From: Baffinella frigidus
Lineage: Eukaryota > Cryptophyceae > Cryptomonadales > Baffinellaceae
NCBI GenBank assembly: GCA_026770585.1
Contig: MU647856.1
Coordinates: 21,640-32,576 of the forward strand
Direction: 5' to 3'
Length of the DNA: 10,937 nucleotides
The first letter of the stretch is position 1; each line of letters opens with the position of its first letter. Shown in pieces: positions 1 through 7,546 of this stretch. Position numbers and translations under genes: made by a program. A model generated the notes under the pieces. The model ran no database searches. It saw nothing but the letters and a program-made list of their open reading frames with translations, and was not told where the DNA came from.

Positions 1-27
1 TGGGGTTCGCGTCTTTGTCGCCATGTG

Positions 28-122
28 GAGCTAGCTCAGACACATTCGTCTCGTCCGTCTGTTCCCCCCACGGAGCTTGCTCAGACGTGGCTGCCATCAT
101 TCCCGGGGGAGCTTGCTCAGAC
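28..122. repeat. three copies of a 14-base direct repeat
   Basis: The motif gagct(a/t)gctcagac occurs at 28-41, 73-86 and 109-122, spaced 45 and 36 bases apart. A weaker relative, gggagctggctgg, follows at about 186. The motif resembles the A-box start of a tRNA gene (tagctcag), but no acceptor stem, B-box or cloverleaf follows, so I do not call tRNAs. Function unknown. It leads straight into the structured repeat array that starts at 206. Confidence 0.6.
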
Positions 123-205
123 CCCGCTGCGTTATTGGGGGTCGGATCGTTCTCAGGGAGAGTTGGCAGGCGTGCTGGTTTGTTGCGGGAGCTGGCTGGT
201 TGTTT

Positions 206-540
206 GCACCGCATCCTTGGTGGGATGCGGGGTGCCGCTGAGAGGGGAGCGTCGGGACGTTTTCCCTCCGGGCGGAGCGCGGTGCTCGGCGGATGCGCGG
301 TGGTGCATGCGGGAGCAGGTGCAGGCAGCTCGGTCTGCTGGTTGCACCGCACCTCGGAAGAGGTGCGGTGCGACAAGCAGCGGATCGCGGTGCCCAGCGT
401 CTGCGCGGTGGTGTATGCGGCAGCGGGTGCAGGGAGCTTGGTCTGGTTGTTGCACCGCATCTCTGTCGAGGTGCGGTGGGCCGCAGAGAGGAGAACGTTG
501 GTACGTTCCCCTCAGAGGCGGATCGCGGTGCTCTCTAGCG
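206..540 (+). repeat. three-copy structured repeat array (possible structured RNA)
   Basis: Three related units start at 206, 344 and about 452. Each opens with a hairpin preceded by a shared lead-in (agct-ggtctg-tggttgcacc). Unit B has a perfect 12-bp stem, 344-355 with 360-371, closing a GGAA (GNRA-type) loop. Unit C has 11 bp, 453-463 with 468-478, including one T-G pair. Unit A pairs 211-216 with 223-228 and 206-210 with 231-235. Units A and C add a second hairpin (240-268 and 486-513), and all three share gcgg(a)-cgcggtgc near 272, 380 and 518. Stem bases differ between copies but pairing is largely kept, as expected for a selected RNA structure. Overlapping open frames here are low-complexity and Cys/Arg/Gly/Ser-rich, and I do not call them genes. 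The + strand assignment is inferred from G-T pairs. Confidence 0.6.
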
Positions 541-807
541 CGGGGATGCTGGCAGGAGCGGTTGCGGTGGGGAACACGCCTAGCGTCTGTTCCCCATCGC
601 AACGGATGGCATGGGTGAGGAGATCGCTCGGCGGCTCATCCTCGTCGCCGCAGGTGGCAGTGCAGGTGGCAGGGGTGGGGCCGTCTTTGGAGGGCGGTCC
701 CGGTGTGCGGTGCGAAAAGTTCCGAGCAGTCCCAGGACTACCCTTCCTTTCTCCTCCCGTGTGCATCTTGCGGGTAGCCAACGGTCCGCTAACCGGTGGC
801 ATCCCCA

Positions 808-833
808 GGCCCTGATGAGGGGCCGTTCTTTTT
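808..833 (+). terminator. terminator-like hairpin plus T-tract
   Basis: A short GC stem (808-812 with 820-824, loop about 7 bases) is followed by ttcttttt at 826-833, the form of a bacterial intrinsic terminator on the + strand. The stem is only about 5 bp and the window looks eukaryotic, so this may be just one of the many hairpins in the region. It sits directly before the paired hairpins at 840-892. Confidence 0.25.
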
Positions 834-839
834 GCCTCA

Positions 840-895
840 GGGCCTCCCCGCGGAGGTCCCTTGCATGCCTCAGAGCCTTCCCGCGGAGGCTCCTT
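840..895 (+). repeat. duplicated hairpin with CCGC loop
   Basis: Two adjacent copies of a roughly 25-base unit each fold into a hairpin with the same CCGC loop and end in a cttg tail. The first pairs 840-847 with 852-860 with one bulged T (857). The second pairs 873-880 with 885-892 through eight pairs including one T-G. The copies differ at paired positions, yet both stems are retained. The T-G pair would be a C-A mismatch on the other strand, which favours a + strand RNA. Function unknown. Confidence 0.55.
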
Positions 896-957
896 GTTGG
901 GGTTGCTATGCAGCATCGCGAATGGCGGCGCGACCTGCTCTGCAGTTTTGCCGGGAA

Positions 958-1007
958 GGATGAAGGGACTGGAGTCCTTCATCCCGTGCGGGCCCCAGGC
1001 GGGCCCG
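958..1007 (+). repeat. two adjacent strong hairpins
   Basis: The first hairpin pairs 958-966 with 976-984 (9 bp) and extends inward by ACT/AGT past a bulged G. The second pairs cgggccc (989-995) with gggcccg (1001-1007), 7 bp with a 5-base loop. They are four bases apart and would stack in an RNA. No protein gene is supported here. From 1010 to 1330 I see only weak stems and no gene. Confidence 0.5.
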
Positions 1008-1330
1008 ATCTCTTGGGCATTTTTGTTGGCTCTCTCGGTTGAGCGGGGAGGGCGTTCACCGTCCCGCCGCGTTGTAGAAGGCGCGCTCGCCGTCTCTGGG
1101 TGCTCCATGCCGAAGCCGCGACGTACCCCGCTCAATCCGTGAGCGGCCACGCCTGGGTTCGTGCCACTTCCCCCGAAAGCCGGCCGGGCGGCCACTGACG
1201 GGTTTCCGGGTTCTCCGGCCGAACCAGGTCAGCGCACCAATGTAATGGAGTGCGGAGTCGCCCTGCTACTGTAGGCAAGCGACGCAGGCACCCTGAGGAG
1301 CAGCTCTGTTCTGCATTCACGATCTGGGAT

Positions 1331-1368
1331 GAGGGGATAAATCGGTTGACTAATCCGATTTACCCCTC
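1331..1368. repeat. 14-bp stem-loop with one bulged A
   Basis: GAGGGG (1331-1336) and TAAATCGG (1338-1345) pair with CCGATTTA (1355-1362) and CCCCTC (1363-1368). This leaves A1337 bulged and a 9-base loop at 1346-1354. The pairing is otherwise perfect, which strand polarity cannot resolve. It is one of the strongest single structures in the window. There is no T-tract after it, so I do not call it a terminator. It lies just upstream of the 1444-1768 stem-loop family. Confidence 0.6.
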
Positions 1369-1443
1369 TTACAGAGGAAAAAGGACCCAACTCGCAATGG
1401 TTGGGAAGAGGCTCAAAAGGCCTCTCGAGGTAAGGTGCGTTCC

Positions 1444-1768
1444 CCTAGTGCCAGGGACGGAGAGAGATCGTGGGATCCTCAACGCCTCGGGTACGTAGGG
1501 ATTCCTAGGACTCGAAGAGAGGGGAGATCGTGAGATCCCCCAACGCTTCGAGTACGTAGAGCGCATCTGTGGCACATGTGAGGCGGAACCCGAATCTCCC
1601 GGGGGGGAGATAAGGGTGGCCAACTTACCTTAAAGGGGCGGTATTCCTAGATACCCCTAGGTGATGAGGGATCGTATATCCTAACCACCCGGGGGCATAT
1701 AGGGACACTTGGTACCCGGAAGAGAAGAGGGGGATCGTAGGATCCCCCAACACTTCGGGTACCAAGGA
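1444..1768. repeat. three-copy nested stem-loop family
   Basis: Related units lie at about 1444-1499, 1504-1560 and 1706-1768. Each has an inner gatc-gtNN-gatc hairpin (loops GTGG, GTGA, GTAG) inside an outer stem, and the first two end in the shared octamer gtacgtag, which recurs at 1781-1788. Copy 3 is nearly ideal: 1708-1722 pairs with 1753-1766, with one bulge, around an 8-bp inner stem 1729-1736/1741-1748. In the outer stem, copy 2 has ACTCGAAG/CTTCGAGT where copy 3 has ACCCG(G)AAG/CTTCGGGT, a compensated change. Copy 1 pairs less well. Such covariation suggests selection on an RNA fold rather than on a protein. Strand is unclear: copy 2 has an A-C mismatch on + that would be G-T on minus. 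Confidence 0.6.
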
Positions 1769-1830
1769 TCGCCCTCTACGGTACGTAGGGGATAGAATCC
1801 CAATTCCCCAGAGGAGGGGACACAGGCTAT

Positions 1831-1884
1831 CCACTTAGTAACGGAAGTTTCAAATGAGACGTGAACCTCCGTTACACGAGGTGG
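1831..1884 (+). other. two-tier stem-loop
   Basis: GTAACGGA (1838-1845) pairs perfectly with TCCGTTAC (1868-1875). Inside it GTTTC (1847-1851) pairs with GAGAC (1856-1860) through one T-G pair around an AAAT loop. Outside it CCAC (1831-1834) can pair with GTGG (1881-1884). The nested layout resembles a folded RNA domain. Function unknown. Confidence 0.45.
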
Positions 1885-1939
1885 GTAAAGGAGCTCTATG
1901 AGCGGGTAGAAGTACAGCAGGGGAATCTGCTCACAGGAG

Positions 1940-2114
1940 GCGGCGCGGGGCGCCGCGGCAGGCAGACAGACACAGGAATGGGCAGGCAAATTTCGGAAGA
2001 AGCTCCGGCCCCGAAATTCCCCCTTCTCGTGAAGAGGGAATTGGAGCCGTTAGCTGCCTTCCTTGTATTAATCACGTCCCCACTTTTCCACTTCACTTGA
2101 CTTTGACAAGTCAA
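1940..2114. other. cluster of three hairpins
   Basis: Three stems lie close together. GCGGCGC/GCGCCGC at 1940-1956 is perfect with a GGG loop. At 2002-2047, GCTCC/GGAGC encloses AATTCCC/GGGAATT (2015-2021/2036-2042) and CTTC/GAAG. TTGACTT/AAGTCAA at 2097-2114 is perfect around TGAC. No protein gene is supported here. Confidence 0.45.
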
Positions 2115-2168
2115 CCGTTCTGCTCAGACATCCTTAAGTTGATCTTTCTTAAGTATGTCAGGGGGTCC

Positions 2169-2199
2169 TGAGCCTTCCTTGCTACTCTTGGGAGGCTCA
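2169..2199 (+). other. 10-bp stem-loop with one T-G pair
   Basis: TGAGCCTTCC (2169-2178) pairs with GGGAGGCTCA (2190-2199) through ten pairs, one of them T-G, with an 11-base loop. The wobble pair favours a + strand RNA. Smaller stems follow, including 2568-2575 with 2581-2588 (8 bp, perfect, loop CAATC). Confidence 0.45.
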
Positions 2200-2599
2200 C
2201 AACCTATCCACGTCATACTGGTCTCTCACCCTCGCCCACGAGGATGAAGAGACACATCTACGAGTCGGAGTCCGCTTCTCAGGGCATCGAGGGCGCGGAG
2301 GGAGAAGCTGAAGGTACGTCTTTTCGAAAAGGCGCGCAGCGGATAGGAGTCGCTCGGATTCCTTCCTGAAGGGAGGACGGTCGAGTTGATTTCTTCTTTT
2401 GAGGAGTGGCATTCTATCGATCTTTACAGACGAGATGTAAGAGGATAGAGAGTGATACTTGAAGTCTGAGGTTAGTGCGTCACCTGAGGGGTAGCCCGGG
2501 AGTTGGAGCGAGTCAGCGGTAGAAGGGCTTCGTGAGAGGTTAAGAGGTCAGCCAGCGACTCCCTCCAATCGAGGGAGTTGGGTTGACATCTGGGTCACG

Positions 2600-3590
2600 G
2601 GTCCTGTTACAAGGAGGTTATGGAGAGCGAGCCTTGAGTCGAGATCAGGGGCATGATTTCAGGAGTCAGAGCGAGGTCAGGAATTTTATCCCGGCTCTGG
2701 GTCGTCTTCGTCTCATTCCTTGTCGGTTCGAGGTACGGACCTTTTAGTCAGGTCAGATCAGTGTCACTTTCCATTTTCAGAACCTTCGAGAGCGGAGCTT
2801 CTCTTTCGAGGGGGTCAGTCAAGTCAGGAGTGGTGACACCTGATTCGGGCCAGCGTCGGAAGGGAAGGGGGAGATCGGGGGTCTCCTTCGTCTTCAAGTC
2901 ACCTTGAGAGAAATGGGACTGTAAGGTCAGTTTTGAGTTTGGAGTCTCTTTTGGATTGAAGAGATCAGTGGGTGTATCTCATATCTTGTCATGGGCCTAT
3001 TCGCGGGAGGTGATTCCATGAGGAGGCATTGTGGGGAGGTCGAGAATTCTTCTCCCAACACTGGGCTTGGTCAAACACTGACAGGGCGTTCAATGTTTCG
3101 AGAGGTCACAGCCCGTCTCCTAATGCCCCATGTTGTGAGTGGAAGCTGTACTTCTTTTAGGTTTGGATTTTGGGTAATCGTTCAAGATAGAGCGTTTCCT
3201 TGGTGGTTTTGTTTGATGTGAGAGGGAGTGGATCCCAGGGTTTCGGGGGGGGGTTCTGTCCTGTCCGATCTTCGGGTTCAGCCTCCGCCCCGTCTACTTC
3301 CTCGAGCTTCCGTTGTCCTGCGTAGAGGGGAGGGTGCCCGATAGATTCTGGGTTAACACGAGGGGGCAGGGCCTTATCCGACTGGATGCGCCCGCCTTTC
3401 GAGCGCGCCTCGGAGTAGGAGAGTCAGGGGAGTTTCCGGAAATCAGATATTATTCCGACACCTTGGTTACACCACCTCCAACTTTTATCTAGCCCGGTCG
3501 ACCGCTTCCAGCGGCGTCCTGCTTCATAGAGAGGGAGCAGGACACCGTAGGTTGAGGTTGATAGGGGTTTTGATTCCTAGAGGGAAAAGG
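2600..3590. other. stretch without a supported gene
   Basis: Nothing coding is supported here. Base composition is lower in GC than the flanking regions. The longest + strand open frames (about 2653-2907 and 2991-3221) are Ser/Arg/Gly-rich without recognisable motifs. Two purine-rich, Shine-Dalgarno-like strings precede ATGs (near 2611 and 3005), but they are expected by chance in G/A-rich sequence. Palindromes at about 3434 (tttccggaaa) and 3494 (cggtcgaccg) are the only clear local structures. Confidence 0.5.
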
Positions 3591-3592
3591 TT

Positions 3593-3802
3593 CTCCACCG
3601 CTCTCTTTGTTGCCTGTAGGCGACACGGAGGGGGTGGTGGAGAGAGAGGGGCGGCGATCGAGGGTCGGCACGGAAGACGTCGTCGGTGGCGCGGTGTTTC
3701 CTTCGGGTTCTGTTCATCCTCGGTGGTTCTCACCGAGGCTGAATTGTGGAGAGCTCCACAGGTGAGCTCTTCACTTCGAGCCCGGCTGGTTAGACCGGGT
3801 TC
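3593..3802 (+). other. chain of stem-loops
   Basis: Four structures follow one another. CTCCACC/GGTGGAG (3593-3599/3636-3642) encloses TGTTGCC/GGCGACA with loop TGTA (3608-3625). CCTCGGTG/CACCGAGG has loop GTTCT (3718-3738). AGAGCTC/GAGCTCT lies at 3750-3770. GAGCCCGG/CCGGGTTC lies at 3778-3802. Imperfect pairs in the first and last are T-G or G-T on the + strand, which would be mismatches on the minus strand. The overlapping + strand open frame (3552-3917) is Arg/Gly-rich and not convincing as a protein. Confidence 0.5.
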
Positions 3803-3836
3803 GCTGGCGGTTTGCAATAGTCGCGGCGCTCCGGCT

Positions 3837-4180
3837 CCTCCAGCCCTCGCTGAAGTGCGCGAGTGGTGGGTGAAGTCGAGGGAGGGGGATTTGACGATTG
3901 ACGAACGGCGCCCGTGAGGGAGTGGTCGGGGCGCCGCGTGTGGCGGAGCGCTGCGGCGACGTGGCGGAGTTCGTCGGCCCTTGCTAGGGCGGGGGGGGGG
4001 GGCAGCTGCGACGGTTGAGGGGCTCGGACTCCTCCAGCCCTCGCTGAGGTGTTGACGCGGGGAAGCTGCGACGGTCGAGGGACTTAGACTCCTCCAGCCC
4101 TCGCTGGAGTGTTGGCGCGAGGCAGCTGTGTCGGTCGCGGGACTCAGGCTCCTCCAGCCCTCGCTGAAGTGTTAAGCGCG
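3837..4180. repeat. tandem 60-base repeat
   Basis: The core cctccagccctcgctg recurs at 4031, 4091 and 4151, exactly 60 bases apart, with flanks also related (gcagctg-g-cggtcg-gg). A fourth isolated core lies at 3837, separated by 194 bases that include the GC-rich element at 3906-3955. The core can form a small hairpin, perfect (7 bp) only in the 4091 copy. The array is preceded by a run of 12 G at 3991-4002. Confidence 0.75.
3906..3955. repeat. distal copy of the leader repeat
   Basis: This 50-base segment matches the element at about 10377-10426 at all but four positions by eye. It lies downstream of the main minus-strand gene, while three copies lie just upstream of that gene's start. It includes a GGCGCCC...GGGCGCC stem. 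The copies bracket the coding region in the same orientation. Confidence 0.7.
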
Positions 4181-4256
4181 GTCGGATCCTTGAGCTTCTG
4201 CTGTACTCTCCTCCCGCATCTCGAAGGCTGATAGCAGGTGAAGAGATTCGGATCAT
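3984..4256 (-). CDS. small repeat-bearing ORF, doubtful
   Basis: This is a 90-codon ATG-started frame downstream of the main frame. Because the underlying repeat is 60 bases, it encodes a 20-residue repeat built around (T)xQRGLEE(S/P) followed by a Ser/Asp/Arg-rich stretch, three times, ending in a proline run made by the C12 tract. The QRGLEE codons are identical in all copies, but differences elsewhere fall at all codon positions, so there is no clear sign of selection on protein. The same repeat core also occurs outside the frame (3837). It resembles no family I know and may be an accident of the repeat period. Confidence 0.2.
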   Translation of the reverse strand: MIRISSPAISLRDAGGEYSRSSRIRPRLTLQRGLEEPESRDRHSCLAPTLQRGLEESKSLDRRSFPASTPQRGLEESEPLNRRSCPPPPP

Positions 4257-4357
4257 GATCAGCAGAGGTTCGAGGGGGTGGCCAGAGGCTGCCTCGATGG
4301 CGGCACGTCGTTGAGCGGGGGCGGTGAGGCTGCTACTGCCTCCTGGCCGGCAGGTTT

Positions 4358-7300
4358 CTACCGCTGGGGTGGCAGCAGATCGATCAGCTTCCTGTAGATG
4401 ACAAAATCGTTGCAGGTGTCACGTGGCAGGGAGCGGTCCTCGTACACCAGGATCTTGTTGTCGTCCCAGGAAAGAGGGGAGTTGTCGGGATCGACGTTGA
4501 TCTGAAGCCACACGGCGCCGAGCGCCTTGTAAGTGGTGTAGTGCTCCCTCAGGCTGCGTCGGTGCGGGCCGCCGTTGGATTTGAACAGCTCGTGAATGAC
4601 TCCGTCGTACGGGTCCAGCGACTTGATGTCGACGCCGAGGAGCACGGCGCATGTTCTGGACATCATGCAGCAATTCGCCAGCGTGTCCTTCGTAGCGGAG
4701 ATCGTAATCGTTGTCGCAGGGTCGTTCGGTGTTCGGATGGAGACGCGTGCTGTGGGCATGTGGAAGTCGCGGGTCATGGAGCTGACTCGATTGCCGTCGG
4801 GTTTGTTCGGTCGAGGCTCCGGAGCACCGGGCGCCTCTATCGTCGCGTCCAGCGTTGGAGCGTGGTGGAGGCGGTGTAGATGGCTGAATGCGGCGAGGAG
4901 CCATACTGGAAGGCAACCGCAGGGCAGGGCGTGGCTCTGCGTCCAGGTCGCCATCTGGGCGTGGTTGGTCCTTGCTGCCTCCATCAGGATGTTTGACACT
5001 GCGACCGTCAGTTCTGTCCGGGGGTCCGCTCCGTAGTTGTCGGGACCGAACTTGCCGTCAGGGATGTTCATCGGGCCGTCGACGCCGCGCTGCAGCGGGA
5101 GCGTGAGGAACAGGCCCTGTTCGTTCCCTGCGCCGTATGGCGCCCAGTGCAGCAGGTACGTATCGTGGTTGAAGCGGATCGTCGGTGGCGAGGAGAAGGT
5201 GTTGACCGTGATGTCTCGTGCCAGTGCGTGGTAGACTGACAGCGTGTTCTCCTCGAAGACGTTTGACATTGAGATGCGGACGAGGAGGTTGAGGGTGGTC
5301 GACTCCGAGGCGATGAGGTCGAGGGTGCACCACTGCATGCCTTCTTCGAGTTCCGGAAGCTCGTAGGTGATCACCTCGCTGCGTCTCAGAAAGATCACGG
5401 CTTCGACGAACTCCGAGTTCAGGCCTGACTGCGCCGTTGGGTCGAAGGACATGCGCAGGAGCGGGGCGGATTGGTCTTGCTCGTCGGAGCCGTCGTCGCT
5501 CCCGAAGTACATCAGCTGCATTTCTTGCACCAGGAGACCGGGTTCCCCCGTCGGCTCGGGGGGGCCTGATGCAACGAGCCTCCAACCGGGGGGAAAGTCT
5601 CGCTCGGCCGGTGGTTCGGGGGGTGAGAGGACTTTCAGCATGGTGATGAGGAGGGCGACGACGATCACGATCGCGCTGATCAGGGCGGGTGCCGAGTTGT
5701 GGAGCCATGACGCCGGCGCGACGTGCGGGTACGTCGGTGAAGCTGCCGAGAACATGATCTGGGAGGCCGTGATCACCCCTGTGAGAGAGCTGCCTCGCGA
5801 TTGGGCGAGAGCGGTGGTTCCCAGGCAGTGCGATGCTGCCAGTAGGCCGATCAGCGTCGAGCGCGCCAGCGGCGCGGTGGTGCGGGAACCGTGCGGCGTG
5901 TTGCCCGAGTGCTGGCGCTTGTCTGGTACTGGCGTAGATGATGTGTCGCCGAGGCGTGGCTTCTTGGGGTGAGGTCGTCCGTCGTTTGCGCGGGGTGTTG
6001 ACGGCGGGGGCGGGCTGCGAGAGCGAGGGCGGTGGTGCCGGCAGATGCACCTGTGCGCTGCACGAAGGCACCCTTGGCACGTTGAGGGGGGGTCCTCCTC
6101 GGTGAGGGTGTGCCCGGCCTCGTCCTCGGCGTCCGGAGGTGGTGCGAGCGCGTACAACTGTCGCCCCTCGTGGATGGAGGCTTTCACGACAGTGGGTTCG
6201 TCGAGCAGAAGCGCGATGGCTGTCTCCACCCCAACGTAGTGCACGTAGCCGAGGCTGGCGCGCACGTGTAGGGTGATGTTGATCAGATCGGCTTGCGTGG
6301 CCTGGACGGCGTCGTCTGTCAGACAGGTGATGGCTGTGAAGACGGCGCTGGCGATGCGCGCTGGGCCCGCCGGTGGCTGTACCCCGTTGGCAGGGAACTG
6401 CCCCTCGAGGTGCCTTGTGCTCTGCAGGACGTGGTGCGCGTATTGGTTGGCGGTGTCCCCAAGGCGAGACCAAGGGATAGGTTGGTCGCATGTGCCACAC
6501 TGTCGCTTCCACCCGGTGCCTTCCGGGTCGACTTGGATCAGGCCGACGTGTTCTTCTCCCCGTGCCCCGCGGAGGCGTTGGTTTGGTCCGTCGCCGGGCT
6601 GCGCTCCGAAGGGGGCGTAGCGCACGAGCGGGTTGTCTCCGTCGGGAAGGTTGCAGAGGCCCTGGTCGTCGAGAGCGTGTTGCAGCACGCGATCGAGGTC
6701 GTCGCGGTGAGCGTGCTGGCCGACCAGGTTTCGTGCTTGGAGCAAGATGGTCGACCCCGTGATGCCGGCGTTGTCGTGCCAGGGCGAGTCGAAGGTTTCC
6801 TCAATGATCTGGTATACCGCGAGCGCGAGTTCGCCGTCGGGGATCCGCCCATGTTGCGAGTGGGTAGCGTGCTCCGGGAGCGGGCAGCCGACTCCCCCGT
6901 AGGGAGCGAGGCCGTACATTCTGGTTCCGCCTGGCGCGCGCCAGTGCCGGAGCCGGTGGTCCTGAATCAGGATGTCGTACTGCCTTGTCACGTCACGCGC
7001 GTTCAGGGTGTAGCCGAGGTGCGCGTTGTTGAGCAGGGCGGCGTACACTTTCGGAAACAGTTCCTGGTGTGTGCAGCCGTAGGGGCCCTCCCGGCGCTGC
7101 TGCTGTACGATGTCCAGGAAGAAGTGCTGAATCATTGCTGGTGCAAAGGATGTTCGGGGCTGGATCGGCGCTGCGGCGGGCTGCAGGCGGCTGATCGCGA
7201 CGGATGCCTGGCGACTCCCGACGGAGGCCGTGCGAGATGGTGGAGTCGCCGGGGGTGCCGGGCGGAGCTTGGGAGGGGCCCTTCGAGGTGCTGCCAGCTG

Positions 7301-7546
7301 CGCCGGAGATGCGACTCCCAGGTTGCCCACTGGATCGTCGCGGTGGTTGTATCCTCCTTGGATCAGGTACCGGGTTTCCGTTGAGGCCGGGTGCGATGAC
7401 TCCCGAAGGTGCTGCAGGTCGCGCAGGATGCCGTTTATCTTCAGGTCGGCAACGGTGTCGATGACGACGGCCTGGGTGACTTTCGGCGTCAGTCCCGCGA
7501 TGATCTCTTCGACTATTGCTCCACGCTTGTCCGCGATCGTGATGCA
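4358..7546 (-). CDS. C-terminal segment: winged-helix-like array, membrane segment and unknown domains
   Basis: This stretch of 1062 sense codons runs from just after the in-frame TAG to a TAG at 4360-4358. Its first ATG is at 7135, so about 137 codons precede any possible ATG start; a GTG lies at 7330. Counting from that GTG, winged-helix-like modules lie at about 63-145, 167-242 and 323-398, and another precedes residue 1. Several end in a Y/F-rich wing followed by APYG or APFG (142-145, 239-242), echoed at 730-733. Cys/His clusters are C278-C281-H299/H300/H307 and C418-C421-H426-C428-C430-H432. PKKPRL (455-460) is NLS-like. A signal-peptide-like stretch (491-510, ending ALAQ) and a strong transmembrane helix (549-567) follow, with a weaker hydrophobic patch at 803-815. 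Residues 640-990 look folded but match no family I recognise. Roles in nucleic-acid binding and membrane anchoring are inferred from these patterns only. Confidence 0.72.
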   Translation of the reverse strand, partial: CITIADKRGAIVEEIIAGLTPKVTQAVVIDTVADLKINGILRDLQHLRESSHPASTETRYLIQGGYNHRDDPVGNLGVASPAQLAAPRRAPPKLRPAPPATPPSRTASVGSRQASVAISRLQPAAAPIQPRTSFAPAMIQHFFLDIVQQQRREGPYGCTHQELFPKVYAALLNNAHLGYTLNARDVTRQYDILIQDHRLRHWRAPGGTRMYGLAPYGGVGCPLPEHATHSQHGRIPDGELALAVYQIIEETFDSPWHDNAGITGSTILLQARNLVGQHAHRDDLDRVLQHALDDQGLCNLPDGDNPLVRYAPFGAQPGDGPNQRLRGARGEEHVGLIQVDPEGTGWKRQCGTCDQPIPWSRLGDTANQYAHHVLQSTRHLEGQFPANGVQPPAGPARIASAVFTAITCLTDDAVQATQADLINITLHVRASLGYVHYVGVETAIALLLDEPTVVKASIHEGRQLYALAPPPDAEDEAGHTLTEEDPPSTCQGCLRAAHRCICRHHRPRSRSPPPPSTPRANDGRPHPKKPRLGDTSSTPVPDKRQHSGNTPHGSRTTAPLARSTLIGLLAASHCLGTTALAQSRGSSLTGVITASQIMFSAASPTYPHVAPASWLHNSAPALISAIVIVVALLITMLKVLSPPEPPAERDFPPGWRLVASGPPEPTGEPGLLVQEMQLMYFGSDDGSDEQDQSAPLLRMSFDPTAQSGLNSEFVEAVIFLRRSEVITYELPELEEGMQWCTLDLIASESTTLNLLVRISMSNVFEENTLSVYHALARDITVNTFSSPPTIRFNHDTYLLHWAPYGAGNEQGLFLTLPLQRGVDGPMNIPDGKFGPDNYGADPRTELTVAVSNILMEAARTNHAQMATWTQSHALPCGCLPVWLLAAFSHLHRLHHAPTLDATIEAPGAPEPRPNKPDGNRVSSMTRDFHMPTARVSIRTPNDPATTITISATKDTLANCCMMSRTCAVLLGVDIKSLDPYDGVIHELFKSNGGPHRRSLREHYTTYKALGAVWLQINVDPDNSPLSWDDNKILVYEDRSLPRDTCNDFVIYRKLIDLLPPQR

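Noticed and set aside
28-122. tRNA-like A-box strings
   Set aside because: Only the short tagctcag-like piece is present. No cloverleaf, B-box or acceptor pairing.
15-815. 266-codon + strand open frame
   Set aside because: It runs through the structured repeats. Repeat units are 138 and 108 bases with internal indels, and the translation is low-complexity Ser/Gly/Cys/Arg. The RNA structure explains the conservation better.
813-860. Possible hammerhead ribozyme from ctgatgag near 812
   Set aside because: The required GAAA core and flanking stems are missing at the right positions.
512-1195. 227-codon minus-strand open frame
   Set aside because: Low-complexity Pro/Gly/Thr composition across several hairpins, and no motif.
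1580-1760. Resemblance of short strings to conserved large-subunit rRNA segments
   Set aside because: Matches are very short, and none of the hallmark rRNA segments (sarcin-ricin loop, peptidyl-transferase region) could be found in order.
2611-3221. Shine-Dalgarno-like strings before ATGs near 2621 and 3018
   Set aside because: They fall in G/A-rich sequence. The ORFs behind them are short and without protein-like features, and the main gene has no such site.
5058-6512. 484-codon minus-strand open frame overlapping the main frame
   Set aside because: It is extremely Arg/Pro/His-rich with no domain-like pattern, as expected for a shifted frame of a GC-rich gene. The main frame carries the zinc clusters, modules and membrane helix.
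6293-7384. 363-codon + strand open frame antisense to the main gene
   Set aside because: It is an antisense shadow: Val/Gly/Arg-rich, with no recognisable motif.
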